This document shows positions 6,535 through 13,994 of a stretch of 64,000 nucleotides of DNA, in pieces (within the stretch, counting starts at the first letter, position 1; every line of letters starts with the position of its first letter). The notes under the pieces are model-generated. The model saw only the letters and a program-made list of their open reading frames with translations. It was not told the origin of the DNA and did not search any database. Both the position numbers and the translations under genes were made by a program. The DNA comes from Lachnospiraceae bacterium (GTDB taxonomy: Bacteria > Bacillota > Clostridia > Lachnospirales > Lachnospiraceae): assembly GCA_030526405.1 (NCBI GenBank), contig JAUNCZ010000011.1:1-64000 (forward strand), read 5' to 3'.

Positions 6535-8403
6535 ATGAAACTGACACCCGCCCAGCTGGAGGAGCATCGGCTGGAAATCGAAAACAGAATACGGAATCTG
6601 TTCTGGACTGTCAGCGGTGACTATTCTCTGGAGATCCACCCGGATCTTTCCGAGTATGCCCGCTCCGAGTATCTGGCCCTTTACAACGCTCTGAAGCAGG
6701 GAGCATTTGCCCGGTATTTTGACGGGGAGGAGATGGCTCTGTATATTATGAAAAAAGCCCATCTGAAGGCAGATGAGCAGGCGCTGATGGAGCTGGTACA
6801 GCTGTGTATTGAGACGGCGGTGTATCCTCTCATCAGCACTGACAGAAAGGGAGTGGATGAAATCCGCATCCGGGCCTGGCGGGACCTCCTTGCTCTGGAG
6901 GAGATGCCTCCTGCAGGGCGGAGAATCCGGAGACAGCCAGCCCCTGATCCTGTTCTGACCCTGTTCCGTTCCGCCAGAAATCTGATGATCTGCCGGTATC
7001 TTGTGGCAGAGCAGGCCCTGTCCCCGGAGGACCCATCTGTGGAAAAATGGGAGTCCTGTCAGGAGGCTGCTGCCCTTCTTGCGGAGCTGGAGCCCCTGAA
7101 AACAGCCCGTTCCACCCAGGAGCTGATCCAGCTGGTGGACAGACTGTACAACAGCAATTGTGAGCCCTCCTTTGAGGAGGAGAAGGGAAGTCTGAAACAG
7201 GTGCTTGGCATTACCTCCGACGCTCTTCTGTACTCTGCTGCGGGGCAGGAGGCCCTGTCTGAGGACCAGATGGACACGGTTATGCAGAAGTTTCTGTCCA
7301 ACCTGCGCCGGGATATGCTTCGCCTGACTGTGGATGGAAAGAAGCGGGAAAAGGGCTCTGCTCTCACCAGGGAGATGGTGGAGCAGGCCAGTTTTGCCAC
7401 TCCCACAGAGGCCTCTGCCCGAAAGATCCGGGAGTATGTATCCTTAAGCTACGGCCCCAGCTATCTTTCTGAGGCGGAGCAGAGACGGAACAATGCCCTT
7501 CTTTGCAGAGGGCTTCATAAGGGCTGTTTTCTGCACTATACAGATGGAATTCTGCAGAATCCCATCAAGAAGAACAACCAGTACCGATACAGTCAGATGC
7601 TGACTCAGAAGAACCGTATGTACTATTACGGAAACCACCGGATCATCAAGCGAAACATTGCCAATCTGGCAGAGGCCTTAAGCCACATGCTGGCTCTTCG
7701 CCAGGAAAAGGATGTCTGGAGAGACCGCTCCGGCGACCTTGTCCCCTCCAGACTCTGGAAGCTTGGGAGAACAGAGGATGACCGGCTGTTCAATAAAACC
7801 TTTGAACAGGATGACTCGGAGTTTGTTGTGGAAATCCTTCTGGACGGCAGTGGCTCCCAGATGAAGCGGCAGACCCAGGTGGCTGCCCAGGGCTACATGA
7901 TCAGTGAGGCCTTAAGCCGGGTGGGCATCCCCCACAGAGTCAGCTCCTTTTGCACTTTCTGGGATTACACCATCCTGCATCGCTTCAGGGATTACGAGGA
8001 TCCCCGGGAGGCCAATGAACGGATTTTTGAATACCATGGTTCTGCCACCAACAGAGATGGTCTGGCCATCCGGGCCGTGTGCCAGCAGCTGCTGGAGCGG
8101 CAGGAGGAGCACAAGATCCTCATCATCCTCAGCGACGGCAGACCCAATGATCTGGGCAGAAGCAGCCAGGGCACAGAGAAGGCACACCCTTACCTTGGCA
8201 GGGAGGCAGTGAAGGACACCGCCTTCGAGGTCAGAAAGGCCAGGGCCCTGGATATCTCCGTGCTGGGAATCTTCTCCGGACAGGACGAGGATCTGGAGGC
8301 AGAAAAAAAGATCTTCGGCAGCGATTTTGCCTATATCCGGAATCTGAACAACTTTTCCAAGGTGGTGGGCAATTATCTCTGCCGCCAGCTGGAGATGGAA
8401 TAA
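6535..8403 (+). CDS. VWA-domain protein (CoxE/CobT-like), module 1
   Basis: Partner of the MoxR ATPase just upstream. The 622-residue protein has a long helical N-terminal region (to about 400) and a C-terminal VWA domain. The MIDAS metal-site motif DGSGS is at 437-441, followed by SDGRPND and a conserved end (FAYIRNLNNFSKVVG). This arrangement is like BchD/CobT, NorD and CoxE, whose partners are AAA+ motors for chelation or metal-centre activation. It aligns along its full length with the VWA protein at 59966-61783. It has no CooC or zinc-ribbon gene beside it, unlike module 2. Function and client are unknown. Confidence 0.85.
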   Translation: MKLTPAQLEEHRLEIENRIRNLFWTVSGDYSLEIHPDLSEYARSEYLALYNALKQGAFARYFDGEEMALYIMKKAHLKADEQALMELVQLCIETAVYPLISTDRKGVDEIRIRAWRDLLALEEMPPAGRRIRRQPAPDPVLTLFRSARNLMICRYLVAEQALSPEDPSVEKWESCQEAAALLAELEPLKTARSTQELIQLVDRLYNSNCEPSFEEEKGSLKQVLGITSDALLYSAAGQEALSEDQMDTVMQKFLSNLRRDMLRLTVDGKKREKGSALTREMVEQASFATPTEASARKIREYVSLSYGPSYLSEAEQRRNNALLCRGLHKGCFLHYTDGILQNPIKKNNQYRYSQMLTQKNRMYYYGNHRIIKRNIANLAEALSHMLALRQEKDVWRDRSGDLVPSRLWKLGRTEDDRLFNKTFEQDDSEFVVEILLDGSGSQMKRQTQVAAQGYMISEALSRVGIPHRVSSFCTFWDYTILHRFRDYEDPREANERIFEYHGSATNRDGLAIRAVCQQLLERQEEHKILIILSDGRPNDLGRSSQGTEKAHPYLGREAVKDTAFEVRKARALDISVLGIFSGQDEDLEAEKKIFGSDFAYIRNLNNFSKVVGNYLCRQLEME

Positions 8404-8464
8404 AACCGTGGCCTGAGCCCTTTCGTAGGCTGTCGCCTTATGCCACTATGCCACCTGGAACAGA

Positions 8465-8510
8465 AAGATGGAGCAGACCTGGGGATCACCCCTTTGTCTG
8501 CTCCATCTTT
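8465..8510. terminator. Terminator shared by convergent genes
   Basis: A 13-bp stem, AGATGGAGCAGAC with GTCTGCTCCATCT, is flanked by A-rich and T-rich ends. The right arm lies inside the last codons of the convergent gene at 8486-9199, so part of that coding end also serves as the stem. Confidence 0.7.
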
Positions 8511-9199
8511 CTCATGGCCTTCAGCAGCCACTGCTGGTCAATTCGTTTAATTTCCTCTCCAAACCGTACATGCAGCCGCACAGAACCTGTCAGCTGCTCG
8601 ATCTGTTCCACAGTCCCCTCACCAAAGGCCGGATGACGGATGGTCTCTCCTGCCTGAAACATGATGGTACTGTTCTTTTTATCCTGATACTCTTTCTCTC
8701 TTCGCCTTGTATCCTTCAGAGATACATATCGGTCGTTGATGGGATTCCTGAGTTTCTTCTCATAATCCTTCTTCATGAGGCTCTCCCCCACCTTATAGTA
8801 GGGAGTGGGAACCGCGCCCACCAGGGAACAGCACCAGATCCAGGCGCTGCCGTGGATCCCCGGCTTAAAGGTGTATTCCTTAGGAATCTTCATATTGTAC
8901 TGCATATAGTGGGCATACTCATGGAGATACAGATCCAGTCTGTCGCTGCGCTTCAGGGGATTTGCCACACTGTAGCCCACAAACAGCAGGGAAAAGTGAA
9001 AATGCTCCATGGAAGAACCATTTTTCGGTGTGTAGGAGCCCAGCACATTTTCCTCATACCCGAAGGTAATGGGCACCTCTGCGCCGTGAAGGTGGAATTT
9101 CTCATCCAGCTTTCTGTAGGTGGCCCGGATATCCGCCAGGATCACCTGCTCATCCTTCTCCAGCAGGGGACGAAGCTTTTCTATTTCTTTCCAGTCCAT
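8486..9199 (-). CDS. Putative zinc metallopeptidase with C-terminal Tudor-like domain
   Basis: The 237-residue protein has an HEYAH zinc-site motif (93-97) preceded by DLYLHEYAHYMQY, as in SprT- or gluzincin-type peptidases. A possible third ligand region lies around HGSAW (116-120). Residues 185-222 (IRHPAFGEGTVEQIE ... VRFGEEIKRID) resemble the Tudor-like C-terminal domain of UvrD/PcrA helicases, which binds RNA polymerase. The two parts together suggest a peptidase tethered to a nucleic-acid or transcription complex; this is inference. No signal peptide is visible, so it should be cytosolic. The gene is probably co-transcribed with the zinc-ribbon gene 12 bases upstream. Confidence 0.65.
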   Translation of the reverse strand: MDWKEIEKLRPLLEKDEQVILADIRATYRKLDEKFHLHGAEVPITFGYEENVLGSYTPKNGSSMEHFHFSLLFVGYSVANPLKRSDRLDLYLHEYAHYMQYNMKIPKEYTFKPGIHGSAWIWCCSLVGAVPTPYYKVGESLMKKDYEKKLRNPINDRYVSLKDTRRREKEYQDKKNSTIMFQAGETIRHPAFGEGTVEQIEQLTGSVRLHVRFGEEIKRIDQQWLLKAMRKMEQTKG

Positions 9200-9211
9200 A
9201 TGTTTCCTCTC

Positions 9212-9448
9212 TCAGATCAGCTGATAGCCGCCGCCGGAAAAATCCGGGCTCAGCAGGATATCGTATTCTCTCACCTGCTCTTCACCGTTGATCACCTTCA
9301 GAAGCACTGCCTGCTCCTTCTGATCCTCTGTTTCATCACAATAGGGACATACGATCTGTTTCGCTGTGCTCAGATCCAGAAAACGCATCTTACACTCATC
9401 GCACTCATATAATCCAGCTACTTCTGTTCCATCCGGTACAAAATTCAT
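9212..9448 (-). CDS. Small zinc-ribbon protein
   Basis: A 78-residue protein with two CxxC knuckles (YECDECKMRF and IVCPYCDE), which should fold as a zinc ribbon, then an acidic tail and a hydrophobic end. An upstream extension of the frame to 9562 is highly charged and low complexity. The ATG at 9448 is chosen because AGGAG stands eight bases before it and the conserved-looking part begins there. It precedes the HExxH/Tudor gene by 12 bases. The role is unknown; nucleic-acid binding or an adaptor function is possible. Confidence 0.65.
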   Translation of the reverse strand: MNFVPDGTEVAGLYECDECKMRFLDLSTAKQIVCPYCDETEDQKEQAVLLKVINGEEQVREYDILLSPDFSGGGYQLI

Positions 9449-9527
9449 ACTTGTTCTCCTCTGTCTGTTCTCTTCTGTTCTTTTCTCTTCCGTTTTCTCT
9501 TTATCGGTTGCTTCTTTCCCTCTGCTC

Positions 9528-10880
9528 TTATCTCTCCTGTCCAAGACGGATCTTTCTGTCAATCCTTCTGTTCCAGTCCCGCATCCTGCTGATCAGTGGA
9601 AGGATCATCACCACCCACACAATGGGCTCCACCCAGATTACTCCGTCATACAGAAAGGTCGGCACCAGGGTGTAGGTAAGGATCACCTTTCCTGCCATCT
9701 CAATGCCGCTGGAGATCAGAGGCGTGATCCGATCGCCGATTCCCTGCAGGGAATTCCGCAACACAAAGATCACTGCCACCAGCACATACAGCACAGAGTC
9801 AAACCGCAGGTAATCCGATGCAGCCTGGATCATAACCGGATCCGTACTGCCTGTAATGAGCTGTACCAGGTGGGAAACCGTGGTGTAGACAATGATCAGA
9901 ACAAGAATACACCAGCTGCAGGTGATCTTGTAGCCTGCCAGGATTCCCTGGCGAATCCTGGAGTATTTTCCCGCTCCGTAATTCTGTCCGCAGAACACTG
10001 CCATGGTATTTCCCACAGCCACAAATACTGCCATCAGCACCTCTGTGATCTTTCTTGCCACACTCTGGGCCACAATATAGGAGGCACCCAGATCATTTAC
10101 CGCTGTCTGCAGAATCAGGGAACCGATACCGATGAGGGAATTCATAAAGCCCATGGACAGGCCAGTGGCCAGCATGGCCTTGATGGTTTCCCTGCCACAG
10201 CTGAAAAAATCCTCTTTTCGGATGCGGAACACCTCATATTTCTGCAGCATATAGATGGCGCAGATCACAATGGTAATAGTCTGAGCTCCCACTGTGGCCA
10301 CCGCTGCGCCCCAGACCCCTGTCCGCATATAGCGCAGCAGAATAATATCCCCCAGGATATTCAGAAGCACAGACAGCGTCAGTGTCAGAAGGGGAGTAAT
10401 GCTGTCTCCGATGGCTCTGGCAGAGGCCAGCAGCACGTTGTACAGCATGGTGACGATCATACCCGCCAGAACAATCCTGATATAGCCTGCAGATGTCTGA
10501 AACAGCTCCTCCGGCACGTTCAGAAAACGAAGCACCGGATCCAGAGCCAGCAGCACACCGCCCACCAGAATCACAGACAGAATCAGCCCCAGCAGCAGGG
10601 ATGCTGCAAATGCTGCCTTTACCCGATCCTTGTCCTTCGCTCCGAATCTCTGGGCCGTCAAAATGGAAAACCCATTGGCTATTCCTGAAAAAAATCCGTT
10701 AAAAAGAGAAGTCAGCACAGCGGTGGCGCCCACAGCCGCCAGTGCCTGATCTCCCAGATAGGTACCTACAATTCTTGTATCGGCAATGCTGTAGGTCTGC
10801 TGCAGCAGGTTGCCGATCAGTATGGGAATCGCAAAGGAAAGAATCAGCTTTCCCGGGGAACCCTTTGTCATATCTTTCAT
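9528..10880 (-). CDS. MATE family multidrug/toxin exporter
   Basis: Inner-membrane exporter of the MATE family, normally coupled to Na+ or H+ entry. The protein (about 450 residues) has twelve hydrophobic segments in two similar halves. It opens with GKLILSFAIPILIGNLLQQTYSIADTRIVGTYLG, the first MATE helix and its Asp region. The second half repeats the pattern (GLSMGFMNSLIGIGSLILQTAVN). The reading frame is open further upstream (10934), but the family core starts at MKDMTKGSPG, so ATG 10880 or 10871 is preferred. Its 3' end lies under the upstream extension of the zinc-ribbon frame. The substrate is unknown. It is divergent from a DMT exporter. Confidence 0.88.
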   Translation of the reverse strand: MKDMTKGSPGKLILSFAIPILIGNLLQQTYSIADTRIVGTYLGDQALAAVGATAVLTSLFNGFFSGIANGFSILTAQRFGAKDKDRVKAAFAASLLLGLILSVILVGGVLLALDPVLRFLNVPEELFQTSAGYIRIVLAGMIVTMLYNVLLASARAIGDSITPLLTLTLSVLLNILGDIILLRYMRTGVWGAAVATVGAQTITIVICAIYMLQKYEVFRIRKEDFFSCGRETIKAMLATGLSMGFMNSLIGIGSLILQTAVNDLGASYIVAQSVARKITEVLMAVFVAVGNTMAVFCGQNYGAGKYSRIRQGILAGYKITCSWCILVLIIVYTTVSHLVQLITGSTDPVMIQAASDYLRFDSVLYVLVAVIFVLRNSLQGIGDRITPLISSGIEMAGKVILTYTLVPTFLYDGVIWVEPIVWVVMILPLISRMRDWNRRIDRKIRLGQER

Positions 10881-11007
10881 ACGTACTGTTACTCCAATAT
10901 CTATAGTATCTGAAGCTACGGCTGATATCTGCATACTGGTATCTGCATAAGAAAAGCAAAAAATCCCGTCACTTCTGTTTTACAATTAAGCAGAACCATT
11001 ATAGAAT

Positions 11008-11028
11008 AGACCTTGGTCTGAAACAAGG
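11008..11028. promoter_or_regulatory. Dyad in the MATE/DMT divergent gap
   Basis: Two overlapping inverted repeats lie in the 212-bp gap between the divergent exporters: AGACC-TT-GGTCT (11008-11019) and CCTTG-N8-CAAGG (11011-11028). They could be an operator for a shared regulator. No regulator gene is adjacent, and no full promoter is obvious around them. Confidence 0.35.
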
Positions 11029-11092
11029 AAAATTTCAGCATTTCCCGCAAAACGGGATAGAACTACTATGTAAATAACAGGAGCGAAGTACT

Positions 11093-12010
11093 ATGAAAAA
11101 AGAAATGCAGGGGAACCTGATGCTCCTTCTCACTGCACTGATCTGGGGCTCTGCCTTTGTGGCCCAGAGTGCGGGAATGGAGTATGTGGGACCCTTCACC
11201 TACAACATGTCACGAAGTTTTATCGGTTTTCTTGTGCTGATTCCGGTGGTACTGTTTTTCCGGAAAAGCAGTCTGAAGGAGCATCCTCTCTCAAAAGAGG
11301 AGCAGAGAGCCCTCAACAAAGGCTCTGTAAAAGGCGGTATTTTCTGCGGTCTGGCCCTTGGTATCGCCAGCTGCGTCCAGCAGGTGGGTGTCAGCATGAC
11401 CACAGCAGGAAAAGCGGGATTTATCACTGCTCTGTACATCATCATCGTGCCGATCCTTGGTATCTTTCTCAGGAAGAGAATCCCAAAGATCATCTGGCTC
11501 TGTGTTGTCATTGCCCTGGTGGGCTTCTGGCTGCTGTGCATCAAGGAGGGCTTTTCCATCTCCGCCGGAGATCTCTTCTGTCTGCTGTGTGCCCTGTGCT
11601 TTTCTGTGCACATTATGGTGATTGATCATTTTACAGCTCAGCCCACAGACAGCATTATGATCTCCTGTGTACAGTTTCTGGTGGCCGGCATTTTCTCTGC
11701 CGTGCTGACCCTTATCTTCGAGACTCCCACCTGGAGCGCCATCTGGGATGCCAGACTCACTATTCTTTATGCCGGTGTTCTCTCCAGCGGTGTGGCCTAC
11801 ACCCTGCAGATCGTGGCACAGCGCTACACCAATCCCACAGTGGCAACTCTGCTGATGAGCCTGGAGTCTGTATTTGCAGCCCTCTTCGGCGGTCTTGTGC
11901 TCCACGAGGTTCTCACAGGAAAGGAGCTTCTTGGCTGTGTTCTTGTGTTTGCAGCGGTTATTCTGGCTCAGATTCCTCTGCCCACAGGCAAAAAAACGGC
12001 CGAAAGCTGA
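11093..12010 (+). CDS. DMT superfamily (EamA) transporter
   Basis: Ten-helix membrane transporter of the drug/metabolite superfamily with two EamA repeats (about residues 8-145 and 160-295). The first opens LLLTALIWGSAFVAQ, the classic EamA entry motif. The second half contains YAGVLSSGVAYTLQIVAQRYTNPTVATLLMSLESVFAALFG, the equivalent signature. Family members export amino acids, metabolites or drugs; the substrate is not predictable here. The ATG follows an AGGAG site. It is a single-gene unit ended by a strong terminator. Confidence 0.9.
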   Translation: MKKEMQGNLMLLLTALIWGSAFVAQSAGMEYVGPFTYNMSRSFIGFLVLIPVVLFFRKSSLKEHPLSKEEQRALNKGSVKGGIFCGLALGIASCVQQVGVSMTTAGKAGFITALYIIIVPILGIFLRKRIPKIIWLCVVIALVGFWLLCIKEGFSISAGDLFCLLCALCFSVHIMVIDHFTAQPTDSIMISCVQFLVAGIFSAVLTLIFETPTWSAIWDARLTILYAGVLSSGVAYTLQIVAQRYTNPTVATLLMSLESVFAALFGGLVLHEVLTGKELLGCVLVFAAVILAQIPLPTGKKTAES

Positions 12011-12030
12011 CCTGTAGCAGCAATACAATC

Positions 12031-12067
12031 ACCCGCCTCTGCATCCCTGAGGCGGGTGGTTTTTTTT
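12031..12067 (+). terminator. Intrinsic terminator of the DMT gene
   Basis: A GC-rich 9-bp stem, ACCCGCCTC (12031-12039) with GAGGCGGGT (12049-12057), is followed by GG and at least eight T. The T-run overlaps the stop of the convergent TPR gene. Confidence 0.9.
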
Positions 12068-13097
12068 ACTCAGTTTTCTTTTTTCTGCTTTTTCTTCTGA
12101 AGGACAGAAGATCCGCAAAGGACCATCTCTTCTCCATCTCCTTCAGCCGGATTCCTGCTGTCTCCAGCAGGGTCTTATCCTTCACCCTGGCAAAACACTC
12201 ATAGGCCTTATCCATCTGTCCTGCCAGAGCGCATACCCGGCCCTGCAGCAGCAGATATTCCTCTTCACCGGTTTTCTCATAGGCCTCCTGCAGACAGGCT
12301 GCACTGTCCCGGTAATAGCCCTTCTCAGCCAGCAGCATGCCCTTCAGAGCCTTCAGATCCGCTGCCTCCGGCTCCAGCTCCAGGGCCTTCTGCACAGAGC
12401 GGATTCCCTCTCTGAAAAAGCCCAGATGACAGCAGGCCAGGGCATGGTAATAGTAACCGTCCGGATCCTGCTTTCTCTTCTCTGTCATCCTCTTTGCATA
12501 CTGCTCCAACAGCTTGATCTCAGAAATATCTCTGCACTGATCCTGCAGCAGTACCTGGGCCAGCTGTCCGCAGTACTGCAGGCAGACAGCCGGCTGCTTC
12601 AGAAGTCTCTGATCCAGCTTCACCGGGGTAAATGCATACCGTAAGAATGCATTGTTCTCTGGCGCTCTCTCCAGCAACCGCAGCAGCTGCGCAGAGCGCA
12701 TATCCTCTTCCTCTGCCACATCGTAATACTGGCCCGGTCTCTGCCAGCGAAGGGAACAGGTTCTGTCCTTCTCCGGAAGCAGCACTGCATCGGCGGCGGC
12801 GGCGGACACATTTCCCTCCAGAAACAGGGAAGGACTCTGAATCTTTCCGGAAACACTGGCCCTTTTGTACCAGCCCAGCACTGTGACCTCTTCCCCCTCT
12901 CCTGTTACAAAGAAGACGGGGATATCCTCCAGCACCTCTGTATCCATGGTGGCCTCGTAAAATTCCTCCATGCGCAAATGCTCCCTCTGCTCAGCTGCTC
13001 TGGAGCCTGCCAACGCATAGCAACGGCCATTGAAATCAAAAAACTCATTTAAGGCCAACGAAGCGGTATCTTCTATTCTGATCAGTAATACTGCCAT
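12066..13097 (-). CDS. Tetratricopeptide-repeat protein
   Basis: A 343-residue cytosolic protein. The C-terminal half contains TPR-like helical repeats (about 205-310: YYYHALACCHLGFFREGIRSVQKALELEPEA, then LKALKGMLLAEKGYYRDSAACLQEAYE and YLLLQGRVCALAGQMDKAYECFARV), expected to bind proteins. The N-terminal 140 residues form a mixed domain I do not recognise (FFDFNGRCYALAGS ... VTVLGWYKRASVSG). The end is very basic (FRRKSRKKKTE). The gene stands alone, convergent with the DMT gene. Its function is unknown. Confidence 0.7.
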   Translation of the reverse strand: MAVLLIRIEDTASLALNEFFDFNGRCYALAGSRAAEQREHLRMEEFYEATMDTEVLEDIPVFFVTGEGEEVTVLGWYKRASVSGKIQSPSLFLEGNVSAAAADAVLLPEKDRTCSLRWQRPGQYYDVAEEEDMRSAQLLRLLERAPENNAFLRYAFTPVKLDQRLLKQPAVCLQYCGQLAQVLLQDQCRDISEIKLLEQYAKRMTEKRKQDPDGYYYHALACCHLGFFREGIRSVQKALELEPEAADLKALKGMLLAEKGYYRDSAACLQEAYEKTGEEEYLLLQGRVCALAGQMDKAYECFARVKDKTLLETAGIRLKEMEKRWSFADLLSFRRKSRKKKTE

Positions 13098-13169
13098 CTT
13101 TCATTCCTCCCACAGGTCGGTTTGTTATTGCACTTAGTATACCAGAATATGGACACCTCTGTGTTTTGT

Positions 13170-13760
13170 TTATATCATTTTTTCAAAATAGATATCATTA
13201 AAAAATTCAGTTGTGGCTGTCTGCATGTAGGGAATTACAAAGATACCGGCAATTCCGCAGGTAAGGATCATCAGCAGGATCCATCCGATGAAGGACAGCT
13301 GGAAAAGCAGAAGACGGAATTTATTTCCCTTCATCAGCTCCCTGCTCAGCTTCAGAGCATCCATAGCAGTAAGCTCTCTGTCCCTTGCCATCAGGTATTC
13401 TGTCATGGCATAGGAATATCCCTTCACAATGCCCGGGATCAGGAACAGCAGACTCCAGAGAAAGATAAATACTCCCTTCAGCAGCGCCATCAGAAAGTTT
13501 TCAACGAAATTGTACCGGAATCCGCTGAACAGATCTGACAGCTCCGATGAGTCATGATCCGTTGCCCTGTTGTACACACCGGCAGTTCCCACAAGGATGG
13601 GGCCTGATACAACCAGCCCTCCAAAGGGGATCACCGCAGCAATGGTAAGCAGGATCTTTCCCAAAATCTCCGCCAGCAGGGTAATACCCAGATTTCCTTT
13701 CAGGGACTCCCTGGCTCTTCTCTTCAGTTCTCCTGTGTCAGCATAGCTTCTGTATTCCAT
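13170..13760 (-). CDS. DUF975 family membrane protein
   Basis: A 196-residue integral membrane protein of the DUF975 family, common in Clostridia and of unknown function. It starts MEYRSYADTGELKRRARESLKGN (the amphipathic family N terminus). Hydrophobic segments follow around 28-50, 80-110 and 150-180, with the conserved stretch GYSYAMTEYLMARDRELTAMDALKLSRELMKGNKFRLLLFQLSFIGW in between. The ATG at 13760 has CAGGAGGAG in front; the frame is open upstream to 13844 but that part is not family-like. It has no clear operon partner. Confidence 0.8.
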   Translation of the reverse strand: MEYRSYADTGELKRRARESLKGNLGITLLAEILGKILLTIAAVIPFGGLVVSGPILVGTAGVYNRATDHDSSELSDLFSGFRYNFVENFLMALLKGVFIFLWSLLFLIPGIVKGYSYAMTEYLMARDRELTAMDALKLSRELMKGNKFRLLLFQLSFIGWILLMILTCGIAGIFVIPYMQTATTEFFNDIYFEKMI

Positions 13761-13914
13761 AGTTCTCCTCCTGTGTTTTGTTTTCCCTCCAGTGCGTGGC
13801 ATGTATCCTCCACCCTGAAAGCCTGTTCTTTCTTTTCTGCACATCTTCGTGCTTCTGTACTGCCATCATATACCCCTTTTCTTAATGTAATCTTAACGGG
13901 ATACATTTTATGCC

Positions 13915-13961
13915 AAAAAAAAGAGAGGCATCCATTGTTGTTAATACAATCGATACCTCTC
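13915..13961 (-). terminator. Terminator of the nhaC-like gene, repeated at 26.7 kb
   Basis: Read on the minus strand, a 16-bp imperfect stem (arms 13923-13938 and 13946-13961) is followed by eight T. The left arm GAGAGGCATCCATTGT is identical to that of the terminator at 26684-26725, so this hairpin is a two-copy repeat. Confidence 0.8.
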
Positions 13962-13994
13962 GATTTGGGCAAAGCCCTTCAGAAGCAGCTCTTC

